A DNA stretch of 64,000 nucleotides from Aquilaria yunnanensis. Its lineage: Eukaryota; Streptophyta; Magnoliopsida; Malvales; Thymelaeaceae. The DNA lies in contig CM077600.1 of NCBI GenBank assembly GCA_039654915.1, forward strand, positions 73,727,992-73,791,991, in the 5' to 3' direction. This document shows, piece after piece, positions 48,565 to 57,881 of the stretch. Under the pieces are notes generated by a model. That model ran no database searches. It was given only the letters and a program-made list of their open reading frames with translations, and was not told the origin of the DNA. Position 1 is the stretch's first letter. The number at the start of each line of letters is the position of its first letter. The translations under genes and the position numbers were made by a program.

Positions 48565-49462
48565 CGATAGCTGAAGTGTTATCGCCCTTCAAACCTGTAA
48601 GCTCGGGCAAAGCACCATCCTCGGAAAGTCGAGCATCACCCACAAGGAATGCGAGCATCGACTTCACCATAAAGGGGGGTCTGGCCCCTTGAACATCCGA
48701 CCTCGGTGATCCATCATCACCCCCGGAAATGATAGTACCAACCTCGGGAATACGGCGGAACGCCATCCTCGGTAAGATGATCGAATCGGCTTCGGAAGAG
48801 AAAGATTCACAACCTTCGGTAGGGAAGAATGTCCCTGAAAGGGACCACCCTTGGTGAGGGGATTCCCGGATTACTGAAACGATCTCGGAAGAAAGCTCTC
48901 CTGTTCCGAGGAGCTCTCTTCTACCGAAAGGATCTCAGGAGTACGGCAGAAACAATTAAGGAGCCTCTGACATGTCACCCTCGTACACAACACGCCGCCC
49001 TCATACACGCTCTAACACGCCGTCCCTGCACACGCCATGTCACGCAAACCTACCCTAGCCTTGACCTTTGGCCAAAATGGCCTGTAGCCTGCTAGAGGCC
49101 CCCATGCCCGAAGGTACGGGTTGCATCCAACCGAACACATGTCACAATCTGAGCGGGTTACATCAGGCAGATTTATCCATCCACACCCTTTTATATATAT
49201 ATGGGAAAAGGCCTCAGTAAGGGGCTCTGGGGGATAAAAGATACATCTTTCATATTCTTACTACCATTTCCAGTCTCTAAAATTACTGACTTGGGCTTCG
49301 GAGGCTCCTCCCTGGAAAGATACTCCGGGGACCTTCTAACCTTCATTCTTTGGGCATTTCAGGTAGTCTCCCCTCAAAAGTATCCCGTTCAAGCGTTCCT
49401 CCCTCACCAGAAGCCCCTCCCAGTCTCACTATGTCATACAGTGAAGATGACAATAGGCATCA
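48565..49462 (+). repeat. 3' LTR of Tat E
   Basis: An 898-bp LTR, same length as the 5' LTR. The first base is mutated (CGATAG for TGATAG). It ends AATAGGCATCA. Confidence 0.9.
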
Positions 49463-50149
49463 GCATGGAATGTGTCACTCTTGTATAGCCCGATCTATGG
49501 TTTATTGATTACCGAGTAGACTAACTTAAACTGATGACATTGATATCGTATATCAACTCATTTGAGCATGGCCATGCATTTTCTTAGTCTCACTCTATCA
49601 AGGGGCCCAAAGATATCACTCTTGTTACATTGGAAGGAAAAATCCCATCTTGATTATACAAAACCCTCCGCACGATGTGTGACATACCCAATGACCTGCT
49701 TCGAGTTCACTTAGTTTTGAGCAACAAAGGGATGTATCAAGTATGTGACTCATATGTAGGGAACCTTGATGAGCTTAGGTCAAAGGACTACATATACTTG
49801 ATCACTATAAGAATCACTTATGACACTCATATTATGATCCATGTAGCATTCTCAAGGTGGGTCGGTCCAGTACACAAGTTCTCCAACTTGTACCAATATG
49901 TAGAGTACATATCTTCTATTAGTCTCCACATATGCTAGCCTTTACGTATTATTGTAACCCACTCCAAGATAATACTAGACTAGGGACATTTAAGAATATC
50001 ATTATTCTAGGGTTATAATTATGTTTATTATGTTACACAAAAATAAAACAATAAACATAATTACTGGATTAACGGCTCAATAAAGTATCATGCCTCGATG
50101 TGTAAAATACAATTATCTCATGATTGGCTTTTTGGACACAACACTAACA

Positions 50150-50685
50150 GAGCCACCTAAGAGATTTTATACGGCTAACTGCCTCCTAAATAGCTAATTG
50201 AAGTGGATGTGAAATTAGTTCTTCCACAAAGTTGATGGGTTAATGTCACAAAAGCCATGAGTGCATCATTTCGATGCGACGACAATATAGTGTAGTCATG
50301 GTATGATGGGTAAGTATGAAAGGTGGAGACGGTTCTTTGTAACCATAGTTTAAGTGAGAAATGGTTGTTATGGAGATGCTTGTTAGAGTTTGAGGCCGGG
50401 AGGCCTAAGGTGTGGTTGAGGAGCTGAGTAAGACTAGAGGCACATTGTAGCCTAGTTACGAAGGCTAGTGTGTCTAATTTGCTGCGTAGCAAAGGGTGCC
50501 TAGGTTGGCCTAGGATTGAGTAGTACCGTGTAACTCGGCTATGGACCCTATAGGTGCTTTAGGCATAGAGTGAGTATTGATGGCTAGGAAAGAAGCATAC
50601 TAAGGATGCACCTAAGAAGCTATTCTTGTGTGTGTGAGATGTTGAGCTCTGAGTGCATAAAAGTGAAGGAGGTTTGTCCGTATTG
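50150..50685 (+). other. element C interior, non-coding end
   Basis: The last recognisable part of C, after the A4 insertion. No coding motif. The join to the copia fragment lies near 50685 and shows no TSD or terminal structure that I can see. Confidence 0.45.
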
Positions 50686-50808
50686 AGACATTAGGATGAG
50701 TACATATCATGGCATACATGATAGATCCAATTATTGAGGCATATGAAATCTTACTCATGTGCTTTTTCTCCTCGGGTGTACAAGGACACTGAGATCTAGA
50801 GAGAGTTA

Positions 50809-51660
50809 TGATAGCCAAAGGCTATCGCCTCAATCTGGCCGAACACCCTGCCACAACAAATGGCCAGAAGAACTGGCGCTTCCCGAGAACAGGTGGAATC
50901 ATGCACCTCGGGAAATAGCCGGAGACCTCCGAGCCTCGGCACGCCAGTAAAACTTGAGGACTCTATTCGCCCCCCAAGGTTGTGAACATCGCGCCTTCGG
51001 AAAAGTGGCACCAGACATTGCTGCCCGAACATGATATCCCCGAAGGCGGAACCCCCGAACTGAGGGTATGCTTCCCGAAGAGGCTCTGTCCGAACTAGAG
51101 GACAACCTCGCCCAGGGACCTCGGGAGTACGGCAGGAGCATTTAAGGAAGCATTTAAGGAAGCATCTGACACGTCCCACCACAGACGTAAAAAGCCGCCC
51201 TGACGCGCAGACGCCATCAGAATCACATCATGGCCCGTCTCAGCACAAGGCTCGAGGCGAGCTGGTTACCAACTATCTGTCCCCTACGCCCAGAAGTTCA
51301 GGAGCATCCGACCGCACACGTGTCATGATCTGAACGGGCTAGGTATTCCTATATATACAGGAAATAAATACTTGACAGGAGGTTGGTAGGCCGGAGATAC
51401 AGCTCCCACACTCTGAGAAAATACCAGGCGAGACTTTTCTGCCTTTCTGTTTGAGCTAGTGACTTTCTCCTTTTTCCGGCCACCACTAACTTGGGCGTCG
51501 GAGGCTCCCCCCCCGGAAAAACACTCCGGGGGCCTCCTAACCCTGTTTACCAGTTTTTCAGGTACTCTACTTGGGGCGATCCACCTTCCAGGCGTTCTTC
51601 CCCCTAGAAGTCTCCTAAACAGTCATTCATGACTCACAACGATGAGGGCCCAGGCCATCA
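50809..51660 (+). repeat. 5' LTR of Tat T
   Basis: 852 bp, starting TGATAGCCAAAGGCTATC (a perfect short palindrome at the tip) and ending CAGGCCATCA. TATA-like CTATATATAC at 51349-51358. The gag start ATG at 51629 lies inside it. Confidence 0.95.
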
Positions 51661-52192
51661 TTTGGCGCTGTCTGTGGGAACCCGCTCGCAAATCGCCGTC
51701 GTTGAGACTCGGCGTTCTAAGGACAAGGGACTCCCAAGGTCCTCGTCCGCGCCTGAGATACAACCGGCCGCTGAGCAGACACTCCCAGAGACTTCTACGC
51801 CCGAGGAGGACCGCCCTCTAGTAGTCACCATGAGCTTCTTGAGGGACTTTCAGCGCTCGGTCGTTGCTGAAATGACCCAGCAGATCGACTGAAGATGGCC
51901 ACAGCAGTCACAGGCCCAGAAACCCTCCTCATCAGCACGCCCTCGGGAAAGAAGCCCCAAGTCTACATACCGCTGTTCAGGAAGTGGAGAGCCTCGCGGA
52001 GAATCATCCACAGAAGATATAGCCCTCTCGAAATGGCCTGTGGGATAAACCGGGTCCAAGCGACCGAGAGTCTCACAGCGAAGCAGTTCGTCGCCCGAGG
52101 CGAGGTCCCTGACCCCTCCGCGCCGAACTCGCTCCCCGAAAAGGCGCCGTCGATCTCCCTCCCGCGAAAATGGTCCTAGCGCCACTGCGCTT
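51629..52192 (+). pseudogene. gag: Tat T gag N-terminal region, two in-frame stops
   Basis: The frame starts at ATG 51629 in the LTR, crosses the PBS, and is in the same phase as the 1397-codon frame beginning at 52193. It is interrupted by TGA at 51890 and TAA at 52046. N-terminal motifs shared with E are GHHLA-S-GT-SQ-A-VETR-SKDKG and FLRDFQRSVVAEMTQ. The following part is Arg/Ser/Pro-rich and basic. Without these stops gag-pol would be one continuous polyprotein. Confidence 0.8.
51663..51680 (+). other. PBS of Tat T
   Basis: TGGCGCTGTCTGTGGGAA, two bases after the LTR. The E copy reads TGGCACCGTCTATGGGAA. It matches the Ogre/Tat-type PBS; I believe the primer is a tRNA-Arg, but this should be checked. 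Confidence 0.75.
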
Positions 52193-55100
52193 ATGGAAAG
52201 GATATTGGCACGGCTGGACAGAGTGGAGAAGCAAGTGGCCAGAAAACCCGTTTGGGACAGGCTGTCGGGGGCATTGTGCGAAGATGACTCCCCGTTTATT
52301 CACGCCGTCGTTGCAGCAGCTATGCCAGGTGACTTCAGAGTGCCTAGGCTGGAGATCTATGATGGCCGGACTGATCCACAGGCCCATCTGACGAAGTACA
52401 GATGGAGCATGATAATGCACGGAGCTGATGACGCTACCATGTGCAAATGCTTCAAAGTCACCCTCACGGGCCCAGTAACAGCGTGGTACAATTCCTTGCC
52501 CCCAGGGACTATCACTGAGTTCCAGGAGTTGTCCACAGCCTTCACCCAGCAGTTCATTGGGAGCAGGCCGACGGCCAAAATGCCTGTGCAGATGTTCGAC
52601 ATAGAGCAGAGAAACGGAGAGACAATCGGAGACTATGTCGAACGATTCAACAAGGAAGCACTCAGCGTCCCGGACTTTCGGCCCGAAATCCGCATCCTCG
52701 CTATGACACGGGGCCTTCGGCGTGACTCACAGCTGTTCTACGAGTTCTCAAAGGACCCCCCGGAGACCCTCGGAGAATTTTACCGAAGGGCAGAGCAGCA
52801 CATGACAGCCGAGGAATTGAGGATGGCGGGGCCGAAGTCTGATCATCACCGCGCCGAAGGGTCCAGTCAGCAAGCTCGGCATCCTTCTGAACACACAGGC
52901 CGACCACGACGAATGCGAGGAAGGAAACCTCAAAGTTTCACGCCCTTGAGCACGACACGGACCAACATTCTTATGGCGCTGGAAAGGCAAGGGACGCAGA
53001 TTCGGCGGCCAAAGGCCATGGCCGCCGATAATAAGAAGAATGCCAAGAAGTTCTGCCAGTTTCATCGCGACCACGGTCATGACACCGAAGACTGCTTCCA
53101 GCTGAAGAAGTACATAGAGTCGCTGATCAAACAGGGCCAACTTCGCAAATACCTGCGGATGCCCTCCCCAAAAGGCAGAAAAGAGGAGGAAGAGAGGGCC
53201 GAAAACGAGGACTATGACTCTGACAGGCGGAGAAACAGAAGTCCAAAAAGGCGCCTTCCACCTCTAGTAGGGATCATCCAAACCATCACCACGGGCCTCC
53301 CATCCTCGGAAAGAAAGCGGAAGGCCAGAGAAATTGCAGTTATGGAGTATCAAAGTCCATCAAAGAAACTGGCTCGCAAAGATGGCTCCACCGTCGTCTT
53401 CCCCCACGACGACTCGCTGCTGATAATGGCGAGAATAGGGAACTGGGATGTCAAGAGAGTGTTGCTTGATGATGGCTTAAATGCTGACGTCCTATTCTCG
53501 CACTTATTGCTGAGCTTGGGCATCTCTAGCAGCGAGCTTAAACCTGTCACCACGCCCACCTTCGGCGTTGGGCCATCCGAACTACCCGTCCTCGGATGGA
53601 TCGACCTCCCCTTGATGATGAAAGGCACTTTGGTAGACGGAGCAGCTGAGTTATACGCGTCCACAATGGCAAGATTCATCGTCATGGACGTCCCGTCTTC
53701 GTACAACGCCATCCTTGGAAGGCAGACTCAGGGGAACCTGCACATTCGCCCCGATGTGAAGTACTTGACTGTCACATTCGCCACCAAGGATGGAGATGCA
53801 GAGGTCTTCATCGACCAAGTCGAGGTAAGAAAGGTGTTTGTAAAAGCACGAAAGGCTCCGGCAAACAACTCTACACAAACGATGGAGGCAAAGGCGCAGG
53901 AGAAAGGCAAAGAAGGAGATCCCGCAGAAGCAGAAACGGAAGCAGTAGATCTTGTCCCAGGACAATCTACCCGAATAGGGAAGAGCTTGGCCAAAGGTGA
54001 TAAGGAAAATCTTGTATCCTTTCTGCTGAAAAATAAAGATCTGTTTGCCTACTCGCCGAAAGACATGCCAGGAGTGAACCCTGGCATAATACAGCACAGC
54101 CTCAAAGTAAGCCCGGAAGCAAAACCTATCAGGCAAAAGAAACGAAGCATCTCAGCCCACAAAAGCAACTTCGTGAAAACCGAAGTCCAGTGCCTATTGG
54201 ATGCTGAAGTTATCAGGGAGGTAAAATACCCCGAATGGTTAAGCAACGTGGTCATCGCCACAAAAGAAGGTAGCAGCAAACTCCGGATGTGCATTGATTT
54301 CAGAAACTTGAACGATGCTTGCCCGAAAGACTCATATCCCCTCCCGCCAATAGATCAACTGGTAGATTCAACGGCCGAATACGGGCTCCTGAGCTTCCTA
54401 GATGCCTTCAGCGGCTACCATCAGATAAGGATGGACCCCGAAGATGAAGAGAAAACTGCCTTCATCACCGAGGGAGGAATGTACTGCTATGTCAGAATGC
54501 CCTTCGGGCTAAAAAATGCAGGAGCCACCTACCAGAGATTAATGAACAAGGTCTTCAAGGACCAAATGGGGAGAAACATGGAGGTATATGTTGATGATAT
54601 GATAGTCAAAAGCAAGCTGCCCGGCTACCACGTTGCAGATTTGGAGGAAACCTTCCAAAAGCTCAGAGCCTTCGGGATTCACCTTAATCCCGAGAAGTGT
54701 ATCTTCGCCGTGACCTCAGGAAAATTCCTTGGGTACATGGTATCCGAAAGAGGCATCGACGCCAATCCTGAGAAGATTAAGGCTCTGCTTGAGTTCCGAA
54801 CTCCTGCCACATTCAAAGACGTGCAGAGACTAACCGGAAGAATAACCTCTCTGAGCAGGTTTATTTCCAGGTACGGAGATAGGTGTAGACCTTTCTTCAA
54901 AGTCCTCACAAAGGCAGCAAAGATGGAAGGCGACCTCGGAAGAAACAATCATCCTTGGGATGAAGATTGCCAAAAGGCCTGGGAAGAACTCAAAGTCTAC
55001 CTGGCCAGCCTGCCGACTCTGCGACAACCTCGGGAGGGAGAACCCCTCGTACTGTACCTCGCCGTCACAGAAAAGGCCGTGAGCTCGGTCCTGGTGAAAG

Positions 55101-56386
55101 AAGAAGGGCCGAAACAATGGCCGGTCTACTATGTCAGCAAGTCCCTGCATGGCGCTGAAGTCAGGTACCCTTTGCTTCAAAAAGCTATATACGCCTTGGT
55201 GCTGGCAGGAAGAAGACTGCGACCATATTTCCAGGCTCACCCCATCATCGTCCGAAGTAGTCTACCACTACGGGATGTTATGAAGAGAGTTGATCATTCG
55301 GGAAGGCTCTCCAAGTGGTGCATAGAGCTTGGCGAACACGAAATCACGTATGAGCCTCGGAAGGCCATAAAAGCCCAAGCATTGGCAGATTTTATCGCCG
55401 AAATACCCACCACTGAGGAGAACCACTCAGATCCGAAAGAAGGTGAGCCAGAATGGACCTTGCATGTTGACGGAGCCTCGGGGTCCGAACACCAGGGAGC
55501 TGGAATAGTTATTAGAGGACCCGAAGGCCTAGAGGTGATGAAGGCTATCAAGTTCAGCTTCAACGTCACCAATAATGTGGCTGAGTATGAAGCCCTCATA
55601 GCGGGATTACGCTTGGCAAGAAAGATTGGTGTGAGAAACTTAAGGGCTCACAGCGATTCCCAGCTGGTAGTTCGGCAGACGGCAGGAGATTATGGGGCGA
55701 AGGACCCAATCTTGGCAAAATACCACGAGCTGGTAACAAAACTCATCCAAGAGTTTGACGCCGTGCGGATCGAAAATGTACCCCGGTGGAATAACACTGA
55801 GGCAGATTGCTTAGCGAAGTCCAAAACATACACCGAGGTGCTAGACCATCCAAGCATCTCCGTGCTAAGCGTAACGACCTCGGGAACAGGGTGGAAGGAC
55901 CCTATAAAGAGATACCTCGCAGAGAATGAGCTTCCCGAAGACGCCGGCAATGCTGCAAGACTGCGAAGACGCGCCGGAAGATTCTTCCTGATTGGTGAAA
56001 AGTTATATCGGCAAGGATATGCAAATCCGCTGCAGAGATGTGTGGGCGAAGAGGATACTGAGATGGTCCTCGAAGAAGTTCACGAAGGCATGTGCGGCTC
56101 GCACATTGGAACTGATGCCCTTGCAGCAGTGATACTCCGCCAAGGATACTTCTGGCCTACCCTGAGAAAGGACGCAAGGCAGTTCGTCCAGAAGTGCGGT
56201 AGTTGCCAGAGACATGCAAAAATCCAGAGGATACCCTCGGAAATAGTAACGTCGGCAGACTATCCTTGGCCCTTCGCAGTCTGGGGTATAGACCTTATTG
56301 GGCCACTCCCCACAGCGCCCGGAGGCATGAAATTCTGCGTGGTAGCAGTGGACTATTTCTCAAAGTGGGTGAGGCAGAACCACTAG
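52193..56386 (+). CDS. gag-pol: Tat T Gag-Pol polyprotein (main frame; integrase cut by frameshift)
   Basis: A 1397-codon frame. The Gag capsid-like part is at residues 1-280, with a CX2HX4HX4C knuckle (CQFHRDHGHDTEDC) near 287-300. The protease motif near 425 reads LLDDGLNADVLF, with Leu where E has Ser. RT lies at about 660-930, with LDAFSGYHQ and YVDDMIVKSK (about 799). The gypsy RNase H (about 930-1080) has lost the usual TDAS site (LYLAVTEKAV). A second RNase H starts near 1087 and keeps VDGASG, AEYEAL, AHSDSQ and a final Asp. Integrase finger is at about 1295-1345 and core starts at WGIDLIGPLP (about 1363). A one-base deletion near 56370 ends the frame early. The first Met follows a stop, so the true start is probably 51629. 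Confidence 0.9.
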   Translation: MERILARLDRVEKQVARKPVWDRLSGALCEDDSPFIHAVVAAAMPGDFRVPRLEIYDGRTDPQAHLTKYRWSMIMHGADDATMCKCFKVTLTGPVTAWYNSLPPGTITEFQELSTAFTQQFIGSRPTAKMPVQMFDIEQRNGETIGDYVERFNKEALSVPDFRPEIRILAMTRGLRRDSQLFYEFSKDPPETLGEFYRRAEQHMTAEELRMAGPKSDHHRAEGSSQQARHPSEHTGRPRRMRGRKPQSFTPLSTTRTNILMALERQGTQIRRPKAMAADNKKNAKKFCQFHRDHGHDTEDCFQLKKYIESLIKQGQLRKYLRMPSPKGRKEEEERAENEDYDSDRRRNRSPKRRLPPLVGIIQTITTGLPSSERKRKAREIAVMEYQSPSKKLARKDGSTVVFPHDDSLLIMARIGNWDVKRVLLDDGLNADVLFSHLLLSLGISSSELKPVTTPTFGVGPSELPVLGWIDLPLMMKGTLVDGAAELYASTMARFIVMDVPSSYNAILGRQTQGNLHIRPDVKYLTVTFATKDGDAEVFIDQVEVRKVFVKARKAPANNSTQTMEAKAQEKGKEGDPAEAETEAVDLVPGQSTRIGKSLAKGDKENLVSFLLKNKDLFAYSPKDMPGVNPGIIQHSLKVSPEAKPIRQKKRSISAHKSNFVKTEVQCLLDAEVIREVKYPEWLSNVVIATKEGSSKLRMCIDFRNLNDACPKDSYPLPPIDQLVDSTAEYGLLSFLDAFSGYHQIRMDPEDEEKTAFITEGGMYCYVRMPFGLKNAGATYQRLMNKVFKDQMGRNMEVYVDDMIVKSKLPGYHVADLEETFQKLRAFGIHLNPEKCIFAVTSGKFLGYMVSERGIDANPEKIKALLEFRTPATFKDVQRLTGRITSLSRFISRYGDRCRPFFKVLTKAAKMEGDLGRNNHPWDEDCQKAWEELKVYLASLPTLRQPREGEPLVLYLAVTEKAVSSVLVKEEGPKQWPVYYVSKSLHGAEVRYPLLQKAIYALVLAGRRLRPYFQAHPIIVRSSLPLRDVMKRVDHSGRLSKWCIELGEHEITYEPRKAIKAQALADFIAEIPTTEENHSDPKEGEPEWTLHVDGASGSEHQGAGIVIRGPEGLEVMKAIKFSFNVTNNVAEYEALIAGLRLARKIGVRNLRAHSDSQLVVRQTAGDYGAKDPILAKYHELVTKLIQEFDAVRIENVPRWNNTEADCLAKSKTYTEVLDHPSISVLSVTTSGTGWKDPIKRYLAENELPEDAGNAARLRRRAGRFFLIGEKLYRQGYANPLQRCVGEEDTEMVLEEVHEGMCGSHIGTDALAAVILRQGYFWPTLRKDARQFVQKCGSCQRHAKIQRIPSEIVTSADYPWPFAVWGIDLIGPLPTAPGGMKFCVVAVDYFSKWVRQNH

Positions 56387-57126
56387 CAACTATCTCGGCA
56401 AAAGAAGTGCAGAAGTTTGTATGGAAGAACATCGTATGCAGATTTGGCATACCGAGGGTACTAGTAGCTGATAATGGATCCTAGTTCATAGACAAAGGAT
56501 TTCAGGAATTCATCAGCGACCTCGGAATAAAGATGCACTTCGCCCCAGTAGCTCACCCCCAAAGCAATGGGCAGGTGGAAGTATCAAACAGGACCATAAA
56601 AGATGGCCTGAAAAAGAGACTTGGGGAAGCCAATGGGAAATGGTCAGGAGAACTCCAAAGTGTATTGTGGAGCTACCGAACGATGCCACGAAGAGCCACA
56701 GGGGAAACTCCCTTCTCACTCGTCTTCGGAACAGAGGCCATTATCCCAATAGAGATAGTTCAGCCTTCAATACGGGTGCAAGTATTTGATGAAGGCGGAA
56801 ACGACCTCGGTCTGAGAACTAAGCTCGACCTTGTGGCCGAACACAGAGAAATAGCCGAGCTGAGAAGAAAAGCTTTCCAGCAAAGAGTGGCCGCGGCTAT
56901 CAACTTAAAAGCCAGGCCAAAAGAAATCAAAAAAGGAGACCTCGTTCTCCGAAAGGCCGACTTTGCACCCCGAAGGCCATCTCACGGAGTACTTCGCGCA
57001 AATTGGGAAGGACGTTATCTGGTTCTCGCCGAGGTACGAAAAGGCGTGTACAAGCTTGGCGACGCCGAAGGCGTAGAATTGAAAAACACTTGGCATTCAG
57101 ACGCCTTGAAAAAATTCTACGCCTAA
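56371..57126 (+). pseudogene. Tat T integrase C-terminal part, frameshifted with one stop
   Basis: The integrase continues in the next frame after a one-base loss relative to E (TGGGTGAGG versus TGGGTTGAGG). It carries FGIPRVLVADNGS with the second catalytic Asp. A TAG at 56482 replaces the Gln codon seen in E. GQVEVSNRTIKDGLKK has the third catalytic residue (Glu), and the frame ends WHSDALKKFYA. From 56533 it is open to the stop at 57124 (197 codons). No chromodomain, as expected for Tat. Confidence 0.88.
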
Positions 57127-57268
57127 GGTTGAGCGGAGGAGATATATTGTACAAGAAATATTCTAAGTACAGAATGGTCTTGAGATAAATTTTTAAGTAT
57201 ACCAAATTGTCCAAGACAGAATTCCGCGAAGGTGCTCGCCACGAAAAAAGCAGATATGACTTCCCGAA

Positions 57269-57749
57269 GTCTCTTGAGCCACTATGCTCGGGAAAAATGG
57301 GAAACAAGAATCTTGCAAAGATACTCGGCATAATCAGTGCAGAGAAAATTTTCCGAACACCCTTGAGCGAACATGCTCGGGAAAAAGGGAAAGCAAGAAT
57401 CTCACAAAAGTACACGCCAAAACAAAAGCAGAGGTAATTTCCGAACACCCTTGAGCGAACGTGCTCGGGAAAAAGGGAAATGAGCAATCTCGTGAAAATT
57501 TTCCTAAGTCCCTTGAGCAAATATGCTCGGGACAATAGGAAGACAGAAAAATTTGGCTGAAGGTTTACCGAAGTCCCTTGAGCGAACATGTTCGGGATAA
57601 AAGGGAACAAAAAGCCTGCAAAAGACTTAGCCAAATTTTTACAAACTTTCCAGAAAGTCTCTTGAGCGAGCACACTCGGGACAAAGGAAGGTAAAAAGTT
57701 TCTTTGGTTGCAGGTTTTCCGAAAGTCTCTTGAGCAAACATGTTCGGGA
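57269..57749. repeat. array of seven hairpin-forming repeats
   Basis: Seven copies of a 24-bp motif of the type CCCTTGAGCGAACATGCTCG plus GGA, at about 57269, 57359, 57448, 57509, 57573, 57658 and 57726, spaced 61-90 bp. Each can fold with GAGC pairing to GCTC (GTTC in copies 5 and 7, still pairing through a G-U wobble) and outer TCCC with GGGA. The spacers are less conserved and share CAAGAATCTCGC-type words. It lies between the convergent pol and antisense genes. Confidence 0.8.
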
Positions 57750-57881
57750 CAGTGGAAATGAAGAAACTTGCAAGAAAGGACTTAGCCAAAAGATTGTTCA
57801 TTTAGAGTAAACGCTGCCTTACAAAAGAAGTGCCCAAAGAAGGAGCAGAAAGGAGAAAAATAAGAGGAGCCCTAAAGCAAA

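Larger units (their letters stand above)
37084..49462 (+). mobile_element. Tat-lineage Ty3/gypsy element E, full-length but decayed
   Basis: A 12.4-kb element, 10.96 kb without the nested A5 LTR and its duplicated target. It has LTRs of 898 bp each, a PBS at 39405, gag-pol on plus, an antisense gene on minus, a polypurine tract before 48565, and a TSD of ACATG/GCATG. The two LTRs differ by roughly 8-10 percent by eye, mostly transitions, so it is clearly older than T. The domain order matches T throughout. Confidence 0.9.
36334..50149 (-). mobile_element. solo LTR, family A, copy A4, split by Tat element E
   Basis: Two halves, 36334-37083 and 49468-50149, together about 1.43 kb, collinear with the other A-family LTRs. 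The flanks TAGCC and GAGCC form a TSD with one mismatch. The left terminus is mutated (TATAGGG for TGTTGGG). This copy is the most diverged of the five. The join at 37083/49468 falls inside a word that is continuous in A2 and A5, confirming the nested insertion. Confidence 0.88.
17772..50685 (+). mobile_element. element C: chromovirus-like LTR plus non-coding interior (candidate LARD), heavily interrupted
   Basis: Assembled from pieces 17772-18053, 20695-20776, 21664-21892, 23310-24489, 34919-36333 and 50150-50685, each junction being supported by a TSD of the intruding element. The LTR pieces match the LTR of element B read on its minus strand, including CATATATTAGACCCT and GAATCTTTATGATTC. 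The LTR ends near 23590 and is followed by an initiator-Met PBS. The roughly 2.85 kb of interior visible shows no Gag or Pol motif. C could be a large non-autonomous derivative or a truncated decayed chromovirus. Its start lies left of D, outside the window. Its right end joins a copia fragment at about 50685 without a recognisable boundary. Confidence 0.6.

Noticed and set aside
53651..54136. 161-codon minus-strand frame within Tat T
   Set aside because: Opposite to the intact protease-RT region of gag-pol, with no domain of its own.
56927..57673. 248-codon minus-strand frame opposite the Tat T pol end
   Set aside because: Shadow of the pol coding strand and the hairpin repeat array; its apparent internal repeats come from the DNA repeats.
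57269..57749. CRISPR-like reading of the regularly spaced repeats
   Set aside because: Spacing is uneven, spacers are related to each other, and the context is a plant retrotransposon with no cas genes.
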